Assembly: GCF_001570565.1 (NCBI RefSeq)
Contig: NZ_BBXE01000019.1
Span: forward strand, 124,001 to 188,000
Origin: Herbidospora yilanensis
Lineage (GTDB): Bacteria; Actinomycetota; Actinomycetes; Streptosporangiales; Streptosporangiaceae
Length of the DNA: 64,000 nt
Reading direction: 5' to 3'
The position numbers were made by a program, and so were the translations under genes. Below the pieces are notes generated by a model. The model had not been told where the DNA came from. It saw only the letters and a list, made by a program, of their open reading frames with translations, and ran no database searches. This document shows, one piece after another, positions 1-9,112 of this stretch (its first letter is position 1; each line of letters starts with the position of its first letter).

Positions 1-686
1 TCGGGGAGCTCGGCCAGCTCGGCGGGGAAGTCCCAGCCGGTGCCGGTCAGGTATTCGTAGCCCCGGCCCACCGGGGGCGCGAGGGTGCGCATGTCGTCGA
101 AGGCGGCGCCCTCGGACTTCATGGCCGTCAGCGAGGGATGGACGCGGACCCGCTGCTGGGTGGTGACGGTGCCGGCCGAGTCGGCGTAGAACTTCTGCTC
201 CTTGACCTGCATCAACGAGGCCGACACGTGGTCGACCCCCTTGGCCAGCAGCCCGGAGGACCAGTCGCCCAGCAGTGCGACCTTGTCGCGCAACGGCACG
301 TCGAAGGGGTCGACGTCGTAGAGGGACACCCAGACGCCCTCGTGCACCGGCTCGGCGGCCAGTTCGACGGGCTCCCGGTTGAGGGGGGCGCTCACCTCGG
401 CCACCTGGACGGCCTGCGCCGCCACGTCGGCTGCGGCCTCCGGCGTGAGGGTGATGCCGCCGGCGAAACCCCAGGTGCCGTTCTTGACCACCCGTACGGC
501 GAAACCGAGGTCGTCGGCGTCGCTGGAGCCTTCGAGGCGCGCGTCGAACAGGCGGAGCGTCTCGGCGCGCACCCGTTCCAGGCGGAACGCGGCGAACTCG
601 GCGCCCAGCTCGCGGGCCCGCTGGAGGGCGGCGTCGGCCAGCCGCCGCAGCGGCAGGGCGAGGAAGTCGGGATCGATCTGACGCAT
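1..686 (-). CDS. tldD: TldD/PmbA family metallopeptidase (3' end cut by window edge)
   Basis: The visible 228 residues begin MRQIDPDFLALPLRRLADAA and contain the family's typical N-terminal fold, including ARELGAEFAAFRLER and DDLGFAVRVVKNGTWGFAG. TldD/TldE-type proteins are zinc peptidases that act on small modified peptides and unfolded stretches. The catalytic HExxxH segment lies in the missing C-terminal part, so activity cannot be judged. The start is the ATG at 686. The gene runs divergently from fabG with 131 bp between them. TldD versus the partner TldE/PmbA cannot be settled for certain from this half, though the N-terminus is TldD-like. Confidence 0.85.
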   Translation of the reverse strand, partial: MRQIDPDFLALPLRRLADAALQRARELGAEFAAFRLERVRAETLRLFDARLEGSSDADDLGFAVRVVKNGTWGFAGGITLTPEAAADVAAQAVQVAEVSAPLNREPVELAAEPVHEGVWVSLYDVDPFDVPLRDKVALLGDWSSGLLAKGVDHVSASLMQVKEQKFYADSAGTVTTQQRVRVHPSLTAMKSEGAAFDDMRTLAPPVGRGYEYLTGTGWDFPAELAELP

Positions 687-700
687 GGAGGGGATCCTAG

Positions 701-1522
<822 letters not shown>

Positions 1523-1524
1523 CC

Positions 1525-2289
1525 ATGGGAATCCTCGAAGGCAAGCGCATCCTCGTCACCGGCGTCCTGACCGACGCCTCGATCGCCTTCAGCGTGGCCA
1601 AGCTGGCCCAGGAGGAGGGCGCCCAGATCGTCCTCACCGGGTTCGGCCGCCTGAGCCTGGTCGAGCGCATCGCCAAGCGGCTGCCCGAGCCGCCGCCGGT
1701 GCTGGAGCTCGACGTCAGCAACACCGAACACCTCGACAGCCTGGCCGAGCGGGTCGGCGAACACCTCGGCGGGCTCGACGGGGTCGTGCACTCCATCGGG
1801 TTCGCGCCGCAGACCGCCCTGGGCGGCAACTTCCTCAACACCTCGTGGGAAGACGTCGCCACCGCCTTCCAGATCTCCACCTTCTCCTACAAGTCGCTGT
1901 CGATGGCCTGCCTGCCGCTGATGAAGCAGGGCAGCTCGGTCGTCGGCCTCGACTTCGACGCGTCCAAGGCGTGGCCGGTCTACGACTGGATGGGCGTGGC
2001 CAAGGCCGGCCTTGAGGCGACCAACCGCTACCTCGCGCGCGACCTGGGCAAGCACGGCATCAGGGCCAACCTGGTGGCGGCCGGTCCGCTGCGCACGATG
2101 GCCGCCAAGAGCATCCCCGGCTTCAAGGAGTTCGAGGACTCCTGGCCCGCCAAGGCCCCGCTGGGCTGGGATCTGGCCGACACGGTGCCGGCCGCCAAGG
2201 CGTGCGTCGCCCTGCTGAGCGACTGGTTCCCGGCCACGACGGGCGAGATCGTCCACGTCGACGGCGGTGTGCACGCCATCGGCGCCTAA
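1525..2289 (+). CDS. fabI: Enoyl-ACP reductase, InhA-like FabI
   Basis: The 254-residue protein catalyses the last, NADH-dependent step of the fatty-acid elongation cycle. It carries the enoyl-reductase variant of the SDR signature, with Tyr153 and Lys160 separated by six residues (YDWMGVAK), a dinucleotide-binding segment near 11-22 and HSIGFAP near 89-95. These are the features of mycobacterial InhA. Unlike mycobacteria, no ferrochelatase gene follows. Its 3' end overlaps by 4 nt the stop of the convergent secreted-protein gene. Confidence 0.93.
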   Translation: MGILEGKRILVTGVLTDASIAFSVAKLAQEEGAQIVLTGFGRLSLVERIAKRLPEPPPVLELDVSNTEHLDSLAERVGEHLGGLDGVVHSIGFAPQTALGGNFLNTSWEDVATAFQISTFSYKSLSMACLPLMKQGSSVVGLDFDASKAWPVYDWMGVAKAGLEATNRYLARDLGKHGIRANLVAAGPLRTMAAKSIPGFKEFEDSWPAKAPLGWDLADTVPAAKACVALLSDWFPATTGEIVHVDGGVHAIGA

Positions 2290-3158
2290 GCGATGCGCTG
2301 ACGCCGTCGCGACGCCGGCGGGAGCCCGGAGAGCGGCAGCGACTCCGGGCACATCGCCTCCAGCTCTTCCTTCCTGGCCCGCTTGAGCCAGGCGACCCGC
2401 GCGGCCAGCACCGCCGACACCAGCAGCAGCGTCGTCAGCCCGGTCGCGACGGGGTCGTAGGCCTGCCTCGGTCGCACCGGCGGGACCTTCCGGGTGTCGC
2501 TCATGAGCTCGGGGATGAGCTGGCCGGGCCACAGCAGCGGCGGGGCGACCTCGTCGACGCTGACCGGCTCGGGTTCGGCGACCGGCGGGGGCGTGGGCTC
2601 GGGCGAGGCGGTGATCGACTCGCCCGTGGTGACGAACTGGGGGCGGGGCTCCGGCCGCCGCTCCCTGCGGTTCCCGCGCCGGCCGGTCGGGGCCGGCCCG
2701 GCCGACTCGGTCGGCTTCACCCGCACCGGCTCGGCGTCGAGTGTGGGCACCGGGCTGTGGCCGCAGGTGAGCCCGCAGACGTCCACCGAACCGCCGTCGG
2801 TCACCCCGGCCTCGACGCCGGTCGACGACCCCGTCTTATTGTCCTTCTCCGGCTTGCCGGAGTCCTGGGTCTGGCCGGGAGCGGGCGACGAGGTCGAGGA
2901 GTCGCTGCCGGTCACCCCGCCGACGACCTTGTCGACCGTGTCGGTGACGTCTTGGAGGCCGCCCTTGGTCACGCCGTCGACGATGTCGGTCGCGCCGTCG
3001 ACGACCTTGCACAGCGTGTCGGTCACCCCTGGCAGCAGGCCGCCCCGGTCGCAGTCGGCGGCGCGGGCCGCCTCGGCCACGACCAAGGGGAAGGCGGCGC
3101 CGATGGCCACGGCGAGAACGCCGGCGGCGAGGGTGGACGCGGGCCGCCCGATTCTCAT
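2286..3158 (-). CDS. Secreted, membrane-anchored low-complexity protein
   Basis: The 290-residue product is not recognised as a named family. It opens with a signal peptide (MRIGRPASTLAAGVLAVAIG, cleavage near ARAA). A segment resembling a valine/glycine repeat of the type VVDGATDIVDGVTKGG follows, then a long Ser/Thr/Pro/Glu-rich extracellular region with two close cysteines (VCGLTC). A single membrane helix (VATGLTTLLLVSAVLAARVAW) and a basic tail close it. That is the layout of a wall-spanning surface protein. The ATG at 3158 is preferred over one six codons upstream because a purine-rich GGGGAGGGG sits just before it. Confidence 0.75.
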   Translation of the reverse strand: MRIGRPASTLAAGVLAVAIGAAFPLVVAEAARAADCDRGGLLPGVTDTLCKVVDGATDIVDGVTKGGLQDVTDTVDKVVGGVTGSDSSTSSPAPGQTQDSGKPEKDNKTGSSTGVEAGVTDGGSVDVCGLTCGHSPVPTLDAEPVRVKPTESAGPAPTGRRGNRRERRPEPRPQFVTTGESITASPEPTPPPVAEPEPVSVDEVAPPLLWPGQLIPELMSDTRKVPPVRPRQAYDPVATGLTTLLLVSAVLAARVAWLKRARKEELEAMCPESLPLSGLPPASRRRQRIA

Positions 3159-3363
3159 GTGCCCCTCCCCAGTCACCGGCGGGCCCCCTCCCCTGTGGGC
3201 GCACCGCTCCCGTTGGCGCGGTCCAGTCTCTCTCCAACACCCGGTGAATTTCGCGCTGTGTCGCCCTTCGGTATCCAGGTGTGATACGCGAGACCGTCTC
3301 TCGTTCGGTTTCTGAATCTTTCAACCGCCACCTGCTACGGGCCGGGCCCCGGCGCCCCGCGCG

Positions 3364-3393
3364 TTGACGGCACACCCGGCCGGTCCGGACGAT
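3364..3393 (+). promoter_or_regulatory. Candidate promoter TTGACG-N18-GACGAT for the CBM2 protein
   Basis: TTGACG (3364-3369) is followed after 18 bp by GACGAT (3388-3393), which ends 7 nt before the ATG at 3401. No ribosome binding site precedes that ATG, so a leaderless message is likely. Confidence 0.4.
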
Positions 3394-3400
3394 CGGGTCC

Positions 3401-4423
3401 ATGCAGATCACCGCAGTGGTCCTCACCGCCGCTCTGCTCGCGGCACCGGTGCCGACGCCGACACCTTCGCCGACCGGCAGCACCGGTCCGCTGACCTGCC
3501 GGACCGGTCCGATCCCCACGAACCCGCCCGTCAACGCCCCGCCGACCACGCCGGGCGCGCCGTCGGTCGTCTGGTCGTTCTTCAACAGCGCGTACCTGCG
3601 CTGGGAGCCCTCGACCGACGACCACGCCGTGGCCTGCTACGAGGTCTACCAGGACGACGGGGGGAACGGGATCATCCGGGCCGTCTTCCAGGGGAACCCG
3701 GCCGCCGCGGAGGGGGAGGTCTACCTCCCGACCCCCATCGGCACCAGGATCTATCCCGTCTACGTGGTCGCCGTCGACCGGTACGGCGTGCGCAGCGCCC
3801 GGTCGCCGGTCACCCAGGTGCGCATCAGCAACGACATCGTGCAGCCGCAGCCGAGCCGACCGGTCGCCGCCCCGCTGAGCCCCACCAGCGTGCGCCTGTC
3901 GTGGACGCTGCCCTCCTACAGCGCACCCGCCGCGGCCTTCCAGGTCATCTCGGGCGGGCAACTGCTCATGACGGTCCCGGGCACCACCGCGACCCTCACC
4001 GGGCTGACGCCGGGCACCGAGTACTCCGTCACGGTCCGCCCCATATACGGGGACGGCAGCTTGGGGTACGAGTCACCGCCGGTGGTCTTCACCCCCAGCA
4101 CGCCCTCGGTGTCGTGCCAGGTCTCCTACTCCAGCAGCACCTGGGGCACCGGCATGACCGCGAACGTGGCGATCAAGAACACCGGCGACGAGCCGATCGA
4201 GGACTGGGAGCTCACGTTCACCTTCCCGGCGACCGGGCAGCGGGTGGACCGGGGCTGGTCGGCGGTCTGGGCGCAGAACGGCCAGCGGGTCACCGCGACC
4301 GGCGTGACCTGGAACAAGGACATCGCGCCCGGCCGGACCCTGTGGATCGGATTCAACGGCGAGCACACCGGCGCGAACCCCGCCCCGGCCGACTTCGCCG
4401 TCAACGGCTCCGCCTGCGCCTGA
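3401..4423 (+). CDS. Secreted fibronectin type III / CBM2 cellulose-binding protein
   Basis: The 340-residue protein has a short signal peptide followed by a Pro/Thr-rich stretch. A fibronectin-III-like module (about 50-145) is followed by a second one (about 148-235, with the typical TATLTGLTPGTEYSVTVRP). A C-terminal family 2 carbohydrate-binding module starts near 240, with terminal cysteines, NTGDEPIEDWELTFTFP, GWSAVWAQNG and TWNKDIAPG. CBM2 modules bind cellulose or chitin through surface tryptophans, which are present. There is no catalytic domain and no glycosidase adjoins it, so it may be a stand-alone binding or adhesion protein. Confidence 0.85.
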   Translation: MQITAVVLTAALLAAPVPTPTPSPTGSTGPLTCRTGPIPTNPPVNAPPTTPGAPSVVWSFFNSAYLRWEPSTDDHAVACYEVYQDDGGNGIIRAVFQGNPAAAEGEVYLPTPIGTRIYPVYVVAVDRYGVRSARSPVTQVRISNDIVQPQPSRPVAAPLSPTSVRLSWTLPSYSAPAAAFQVISGGQLLMTVPGTTATLTGLTPGTEYSVTVRPIYGDGSLGYESPPVVFTPSTPSVSCQVSYSSSTWGTGMTANVAIKNTGDEPIEDWELTFTFPATGQRVDRGWSAVWAQNGQRVTATGVTWNKDIAPGRTLWIGFNGEHTGANPAPADFAVNGSACA

Positions 4424-4463
4424 CCCGCAGGCGGCGTTCACCCGGGAGGCCCTGGGCGAGGTG

Positions 4464-5396
4464 TCATGACGACACGTCGTCCAGGGCCTCGCGGATCTCC
4501 CAGGGGAGCACGAGCGTCTCGGACTGCAGCACGCCCAGGAGCTGGGCGTGGGTGCGCGCGCCCACGATCGCCGAGGCGACCCCGGGCCGGTCGCGGACCC
4601 AGGCCAGCGCCACCGCCAGCGGCGAGGCGCCCAGGCCCTCGGCGGCGGTCACGCACGACTCGACGATCCGGCGCGACCGCTCGTCGAGATAGGGCTGGAC
4701 GAAGTCGGCGAAATGCGGCGTCGCGGCGCGCGAGTCGGCCGGGATGCCCGTGCGGTACTTGCCCGTCAGCACGCCCCGCCCGAGCGGCGACCAGGCCAGC
4801 ACGCCCGCGCCCACGTGGGCGGCGGCCGGGATCAGTTCGTCTTCGGCCTCACGGGCGACCAGCGAGTATTCGACCTGCGCGGCCACGATCGGGGCCCGCC
4901 CCGGGGCCGAACGCTGGTGCACCCCGGCCGCCGCGACCTGCCAGCCCGCGTAGTTGCACACCCCGGCGTAGGCGGCGCGGCCGGTCGAGACCGCGATGTC
5001 GACGGCCAGGAGGGTCTCGTCGAGCGGTACGTCGGGATCGAAGGCGTGGAGCTGCCATAAGTCGACCTCGTCGACGCCCAGGCGGTCGAGCGAGGCGTCG
5101 AGGGCGCGGATCAGGTGGCGGCGGGAGCCGTCCTTGCCCCCGGGCGTGAGCACGGCCTTGGTGGCGATCACCAGTTCTTCTCTGGGGACCACCTCTTTGA
5201 GCAGCCGGCCGATGAGCCGCTCGGCGTCGCCGCCCGCGTAGACGTCGGCGGTGTCGACCAGCGTGCCGCCCTCGTCGGCGAACGTCATGAGCTGGGCGGA
5301 GGCCTCGTCGGCCGACGTGTCGCGCGCCCAGGTCATGGTGCCGAGGCCGATGCGCGAGACCGACAGGCCGCTGCGCCCGACATATCGCTGATCCAT
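4464..5396 (-). CDS. Aldo/keto reductase family oxidoreductase
   Basis: This 310-residue (beta/alpha)8-barrel, NADPH-dependent oxidoreductase has Asp48 and Tyr53 in LVDTADVY, the catalytic Lys in IATK near residue 80 and the His in LWQLHAFD. The RSGLSVSRIGLGTMTW start is typical of the AKR11/12-like YhdN group. Its substrate is unknown and its neighbours do not suggest one. It is divergent from uppP with only 43 bp between starts. Confidence 0.88.
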   Translation of the reverse strand: MDQRYVGRSGLSVSRIGLGTMTWARDTSADEASAQLMTFADEGGTLVDTADVYAGGDAERLIGRLLKEVVPREELVIATKAVLTPGGKDGSRRHLIRALDASLDRLGVDEVDLWQLHAFDPDVPLDETLLAVDIAVSTGRAAYAGVCNYAGWQVAAAGVHQRSAPGRAPIVAAQVEYSLVAREAEDELIPAAAHVGAGVLAWSPLGRGVLTGKYRTGIPADSRAATPHFADFVQPYLDERSRRIVESCVTAAEGLGASPLAVALAWVRDRPGVASAIVGARTHAQLLGVLQSETLVLPWEIREALDDVSS

Positions 5397-5404
5397 TGCG
5401 AGTC

Positions 5405-5410
5405 AGAGTA
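5405..5410 (-). promoter_or_regulatory. Candidate -10 (TACTCT) for the aldo/keto reductase
   Basis: Read on the minus strand, TACTCT lies 8 nt before the ATG at 5396, with no Shine-Dalgarno between them. It faces the uppP -10 across a 15-bp gap. Confidence 0.3.
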
Positions 5411-5425
5411 TCGTGCCCAAGGCTC

Positions 5426-5431
5426 TAAGCT
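5426..5431 (+). promoter_or_regulatory. Candidate -10 (TAAGCT) for uppP
   Basis: TAAGCT ends 8 nt before GTG 5440. This supports 5440 rather than the in-frame GTG at 5413 as the start, because 5413 would lie upstream of the hexamer. Confidence 0.35.
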
Positions 5432-5439
5432 GGCCGACC

Positions 5440-6258
5440 GTGAACGTCTTTGAGGCGGTCGTCCTCGGCATCGTGCAGGGGCTGACCGAGTTCCTGCCGA
5501 TCTCCAGCTCGGCGCACCTGCTCATCGTGCCCAAGCTGGCGGGCTGGGAAGACCCCGGAGCCGCGTTCACCGCCGTCATCCAGCTCGGCACCATGCTGGC
5601 GGTGCTGATCTTCTTCTGGCGCGACATCCTGCGGATCAGCGGGGTCTGGCTGCGCAGCCTGACCGACAGGGAGCTGCGCGCCCACCTCGACGCGCGCATG
5701 GGGTGGTACATCATCCTCGGCACGATCCCGATCTCGCTCGCCGGCCTGCTGTTCTCCGACGCGATCGAGGGGCCGGCGCGCAACCTGTGGCTCAACTCGG
5801 CCATGCTGATCGTGTTCGGCCTGATCCTGCTGGGCGCCGAGCAGTTCGGCAGGAAGGCCAAGCACCTGTCCGACCTGGGGCTGAAAGACGGCCTCATCAT
5901 CGGCGCGTGGCAGATGCTCCCGCTGATCCCCGGCGCCTCCCGCTCGGGCTCCACGATGACCGGCGCGATGTTCCTCGGCTACACCCGCGAGGCTGCGGCC
6001 CGCTACTCGTTCCTGCTGTCGATCCCGGCGGTGGTGTTGTCGGGCGTCTACGAGATGCGCCACGTCGGCGACGGCGGCGGTCCGCCCCTGGTCGGGACCG
6101 CCGTGGCCACGATCGTGTCCTTCGTCGTCGGCTACGCCTCGATCGCCTGGTTGCTGAAGTGGGTGGCCAAGAACTCGGTCAACATCTTCGTGATCTACCG
6201 CGTGTTCGCCGGCACCCTGCTGCTGACCCTTCTCGGACTGGGCGTGATCACGGCATGA
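5440..6258 (+). CDS. uppP: Undecaprenyl-diphosphatase UppP (BacA)
   Basis: The 272-residue integral membrane phosphatase recycles undecaprenyl pyrophosphate to the monophosphate carrier for peptidoglycan and wall polymers. Both family signatures are present: EFLPISSSAHL near the N-terminus and PGASRSGSTMT in the middle, surrounded by hydrophobic helices. An in-frame GTG at 5413 would add nine residues, but the family starts at the NVFEAVVLG position. The stop overlaps the next ATG (ATGA), so it is translationally coupled to the histidine phosphatase. The same pairing is found in other actinobacteria. Confidence 0.93.
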   Translation: MNVFEAVVLGIVQGLTEFLPISSSAHLLIVPKLAGWEDPGAAFTAVIQLGTMLAVLIFFWRDILRISGVWLRSLTDRELRAHLDARMGWYIILGTIPISLAGLLFSDAIEGPARNLWLNSAMLIVFGLILLGAEQFGRKAKHLSDLGLKDGLIIGAWQMLPLIPGASRSGSTMTGAMFLGYTREAAARYSFLLSIPAVVLSGVYEMRHVGDGGGPPLVGTAVATIVSFVVGYASIAWLLKWVAKNSVNIFVIYRVFAGTLLLTLLGLGVITA

Positions 6259-6935
6259 CGACCCTCCTGCTGCTGCGCCACGGCCTGACGCCGCTGACCG
6301 GGCCGGTCCTGGCCGGGCGCACTCCCGGTGTCCATCTCGACGAGCGGGGCCGGCGGCAGGCCGCCGACGCCGCCGAGCGACTCAAGGACGTCCGGCTCGA
6401 CGCGGTCGTCTCCAGCCCGCTGGAGCGCTGTCGCGAGACCGTCGAACCTTTCAGGGCCGAAAACCTCCAGATCGACGACCGATTCGCCGAGTGCGACTAC
6501 GGCGACTGGACCGGGAAGAAGCTCGGCGACCTGTCCAAGGAGCCCGAGTGGCGGGTCGTGCAGGCCCACCCGAGCGCCGCCGTCTTCCCCGGCGGCGAGT
6601 CGCTGGCCGCCGTGTCGGCCCGCGCGGTGGCCGCCGTCCGTGACTGGAACGCCCGGCTGGGGGAGCGGGCGACCTATCTGGTCTGCTCCCACGGCGACGT
6701 GATCAAGGCGATCGTGGCCGACGCGCTCGGTCTGCACCTCGACCAGTTCCAGCGCGTCAACGTCGACCCGGGATCGGTCACCGTAATCGAATACACCCCC
6801 ATACGCCCCTTCCTGCGCAGACTTAACGACACCCGAAATTTCGGGCTTCCGGAGCCGCCTCCGGAGCACAAAGATGGAGGAGAAAACATCGCCGGGAGCG
6901 ACGCCGCCGTCGGCGGCGGAGCCGGGACCACGTAA
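6255..6935 (+). CDS. Histidine phosphatase family protein (MSMEG_4193-type)
   Basis: The 226-residue protein belongs to the phosphoglycerate-mutase-like superfamily. The nucleophile motif LLLRHGLT has His9. SSPLERCRET, the acid region ECDYGDWTGKKLGDL and the second histidine in CSHGDVIKAI complete the active site. The physiological substrate is unknown. The conserved position between uppP and the DUF3090 gene ties it to the mycothiol-ligase neighbourhood. The last 30 residues (PEPPPEHKDGGENIAGSD onward) are low complexity. Confidence 0.88.
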   Translation: MTTLLLLRHGLTPLTGPVLAGRTPGVHLDERGRRQAADAAERLKDVRLDAVVSSPLERCRETVEPFRAENLQIDDRFAECDYGDWTGKKLGDLSKEPEWRVVQAHPSAAVFPGGESLAAVSARAVAAVRDWNARLGERATYLVCSHGDVIKAIVADALGLHLDQFQRVNVDPGSVTVIEYTPIRPFLRRLNDTRNFGLPEPPPEHKDGGENIAGSDAAVGGGAGTT

Positions 6936-6938
6936 GGT
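6933..6938 (+). promoter_or_regulatory. Possible -10 (TAAGGT) overlapping a stop codon
   Basis: TAAGGT begins with the stop codon of the histidine phosphatase gene and ends 7 nt before the ATG at 6946. The AAGG inside it could instead act as a weak ribosome binding site, so the two readings cannot be separated by eye. Confidence 0.25.
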
Positions 6939-6945
6939 CGGGGCT

Positions 6946-7515
6946 ATGCCGGTCTTCGATTACGATCCGCCTGAGAGGTTCGTGGCCGGTGCCGTTGGGC
7001 AACCGGGCGCGCGAACCTTCTTTCTACAGGCGAGGGCGCAGGGGCGCCTCACCACGGTCTCGCTCGAGAAGTTCCAGGTCGCCGTGCTGGCCGACCGCCT
7101 CGACGAGTTGCTCGACGAGGTGCTGCGCCGCAGTGGCGGCCGCGCCCCCGTCCCGGCCGTGGCTCCCGGCGAGGTCTCCGACGAGGGCCCCCTCGACACC
7201 CCGATCGAAGAAGACTTCCGGGTCGGCACCATGGCCCTGGCCTGGGACCCCGACACCGCCCAGGTGATCATCGAGGCGCAGGAGGCCACCGCCGAAGAGG
7301 AGGAGGACCCCATCTTCGGCGATCCCGACCGGCCCGAGCCCGCCGTCCTGCGGGTGCGCATCAGCGCCGCCGCGGCGCGCGCCTTCAGCCGCCGGGCCCT
7401 CGACATCGTGGCCGCCGGACGGCCGCCGTGCCCGCTGTGCGGGCAGCCCCTCGATCCCGAGGGGCACATCTGCGTCAGGCTCAACGGACACCACCCCGGG
7501 GGACTCACCGCATGA
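6946..7515 (+). CDS. DUF3090 family protein
   Basis: The 189-residue protein begins MPVFDYDPPERFVAGAVGQP, the typical start of the actinobacterial DUF3090 family. It has a C-terminal zinc-ribbon-like segment, CPLCGQPLDPEGHICVR. The function is not established. It is consistently found next to the SCO1664-like gene and mshC, and here overlaps the former by ATGA. The central region is acidic (ATAEEEEDPIFGD). A longer frame from 6874 exists but lacks family similarity. Confidence 0.88.
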   Translation: MPVFDYDPPERFVAGAVGQPGARTFFLQARAQGRLTTVSLEKFQVAVLADRLDELLDEVLRRSGGRAPVPAVAPGEVSDEGPLDTPIEEDFRVGTMALAWDPDTAQVIIEAQEATAEEEEDPIFGDPDRPEPAVLRVRISAAAARAFSRRALDIVAAGRPPCPLCGQPLDPEGHICVRLNGHHPGGLTA

Positions 7516-8258
7516 CCGCTGAGAACGCGGAAGAGGGGACGAGACTCGACGACGCGGCTGCCATGCGGCTGCTGCGCGGCGGGCGGCTGGAGGTCGCCGG
7601 CCGTCTGGTCGAGGCCACCAACATGACCCTCTACTGCACGATCAGCGCGGGCGACCAGGTCGCGGCCTGCGTCTACAAGCCCGTGAAGGGCGAACGCCCG
7701 CTCTGGGACTTCCCCGACGGCACCCTCGCCGCCCGCGAGGTCGCCGCCTACGAGGTGGCCGTGGCCACCGGGTGGCGGCTGGTGCCGCCGACCGTCTACC
7801 GCGACGGCCCGTTCGGCCCCGGCATGGTCCAGCTCTGGATCGACGCCGACCCCGACGCCGACCTGATGGCCGTCATGCGCAGCCGCCAGCCCGCGCTGCG
7901 CCGCATGGCCGTCCTCGACGCGGTGATCAACAACGCCGACCGCAAGGGCGGCCACCTGCTGCCGCTGCCCGACGGCCACGTCTACGGCGTCGACCACGGC
8001 GTCTGCTTCTCCGTCGACACCAAGCTCCGCACCGTGTTGTGGCAGTGGAAGGGCCGGCCGCTCTCCCGTGAGGCGGTCGCCGTCCTGGTCCATCTCGATC
8101 AGGAACTGGAAAGAGGACGACTCGGGCGGAGATTGCGCGAACTGCTGACCGCCGCCGAGGTGGAGGCGACCTGGAACCGGGTACGCAGACTGCTGGACAC
8201 CGGAATCCACCCCTACCCATCGGGCGACTGGCCCGCGATCCCCTGGCCCCCGATATAA
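7512..8258 (+). CDS. SCO1664 family protein, phosphatidylinositol-kinase-like fold
   Basis: The 248-residue protein belongs to an actinobacterial family with a PI3/4-kinase-like core. VINNADRKGGHLL resembles a catalytic loop, with Asp/Arg and a metal-binding Asn/His, and VYGVDHGVCF resembles the DxG magnesium motif. VAACVYKPVKGERPLWDFP carries a plausible ATP-binding lysine. Whether it phosphorylates lipid, protein or a small molecule is unknown. It is coupled to the DUF3090 gene by a 4-nt overlap. The start is that overlapping ATG at 7512. Confidence 0.85.
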   Translation: MTAENAEEGTRLDDAAAMRLLRGGRLEVAGRLVEATNMTLYCTISAGDQVAACVYKPVKGERPLWDFPDGTLAAREVAAYEVAVATGWRLVPPTVYRDGPFGPGMVQLWIDADPDADLMAVMRSRQPALRRMAVLDAVINNADRKGGHLLPLPDGHVYGVDHGVCFSVDTKLRTVLWQWKGRPLSREAVAVLVHLDQELERGRLGRRLRELLTAAEVEATWNRVRRLLDTGIHPYPSGDWPAIPWPPI

Positions 8259-8347
8259 CTACTTTCCCGGAGCCTCACTGAGCTGGACGTAGCACTTTAT
8301 TTCCGGCACTCTGCATGAGTCTCTACCGATAGTGGAGGGAACGGGCA

Positions 8348-9103
8348 TTGTGTACGGTCATCGTGAGCTTCGACCCCGATGCGGAGTCGCCGATCCTGCT
8401 GGCCGGGGTCCGCGACGAGTTCGTCAACCGCCCCTGGATGTCCCCCTCCGCCTACTGGCCCGACCATCAGGGCGTCGTCGGCGGCCGTGACCTCCTGGCG
8501 GGCGGCACCTGGCTGGCCCTCCACCCCGCCGCGCGACGCGTCGCGGCCCTGCTGAACGGCCACGGCCTGCTGGCCGGAGCCGGCAACCGGGCCTCCCGCG
8601 GCGACCTGCCGCTGCTGGCCGCCTCCGGCGGCGACATGCCCCTGGTCGAACTGACCCGCTACGACCCCTTCCACCTGTTGCTCGGCGGGCTCGACGGCGT
8701 CCGCCTGTGGACCTGGACGGGTGACCGCCTCTCGGAGGAGAAGCTGCGCCCCGGCACCTACGTCGTGGTCAACGCGGGCCTGCCCGACGCCGAGGAGAAC
8801 CCCCGGGTGGCCCGCTTCCAGCCCGCCTTCGCCAAGGCGCCCCGGCCCGGCCGGCCGGCCGGGGGCAGCCCCGAACGCTACTGGGGCGAGTGGCTCACCC
8901 TCGCCTCCGGCGACGGGCTGCCCTACGAAGATCCGGCCGCCCTGCTGGTCCGCCACGAGCTGAGCGACGGCCGCCTGTTCATGTCGCTCTCGGTCAGCCT
9001 CGTCGCGCTGGCCGAATCGGGCGTGCGCTACGACTTCCTGCCCGCGCCGGACGACCCCCTCACCTGGCATCCGGTGGACATCCCGCGCGAGGCACGCGGA
9101 TAG
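8348..9103 (+). CDS. NRDE (TANGO2-like) family protein
   Basis: The 251-residue protein begins MCTVIVSFDPDAESPILLAGVRDEFVNRPW, the N-terminal pattern of the NRDE/TANGO2 family, in which a cysteine follows the initiator Met. The namesake N-R-D-E motif is altered to V-R-D-E. The start is TTG 8348, supported by GGAGG at 8334-8338 and by the need to expose Cys2. Function is unsettled; eukaryotic TANGO2 is linked to haem and lipid homeostasis. Its stop codon TAG is the first half of a promoter-like hexamer in front of mshC. Confidence 0.82.
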   Translation: MCTVIVSFDPDAESPILLAGVRDEFVNRPWMSPSAYWPDHQGVVGGRDLLAGGTWLALHPAARRVAALLNGHGLLAGAGNRASRGDLPLLAASGGDMPLVELTRYDPFHLLLGGLDGVRLWTWTGDRLSEEKLRPGTYVVVNAGLPDAEENPRVARFQPAFAKAPRPGRPAGGSPERYWGEWLTLASGDGLPYEDPAALLVRHELSDGRLFMSLSVSLVALAESGVRYDFLPAPDDPLTWHPVDIPREARG

Positions 9104-9106
9104 GCT
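9101..9106 (+). promoter_or_regulatory. Candidate -10 (TAGGCT) for a leaderless mshC transcript
   Basis: TAGGCT includes the stop codon of the NRDE gene and lies 6 nt before the mshC ATG. There is no Shine-Dalgarno in the 9-nt gap between the genes. Confidence 0.4.
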
Positions 9107-9112
9107 CACACC

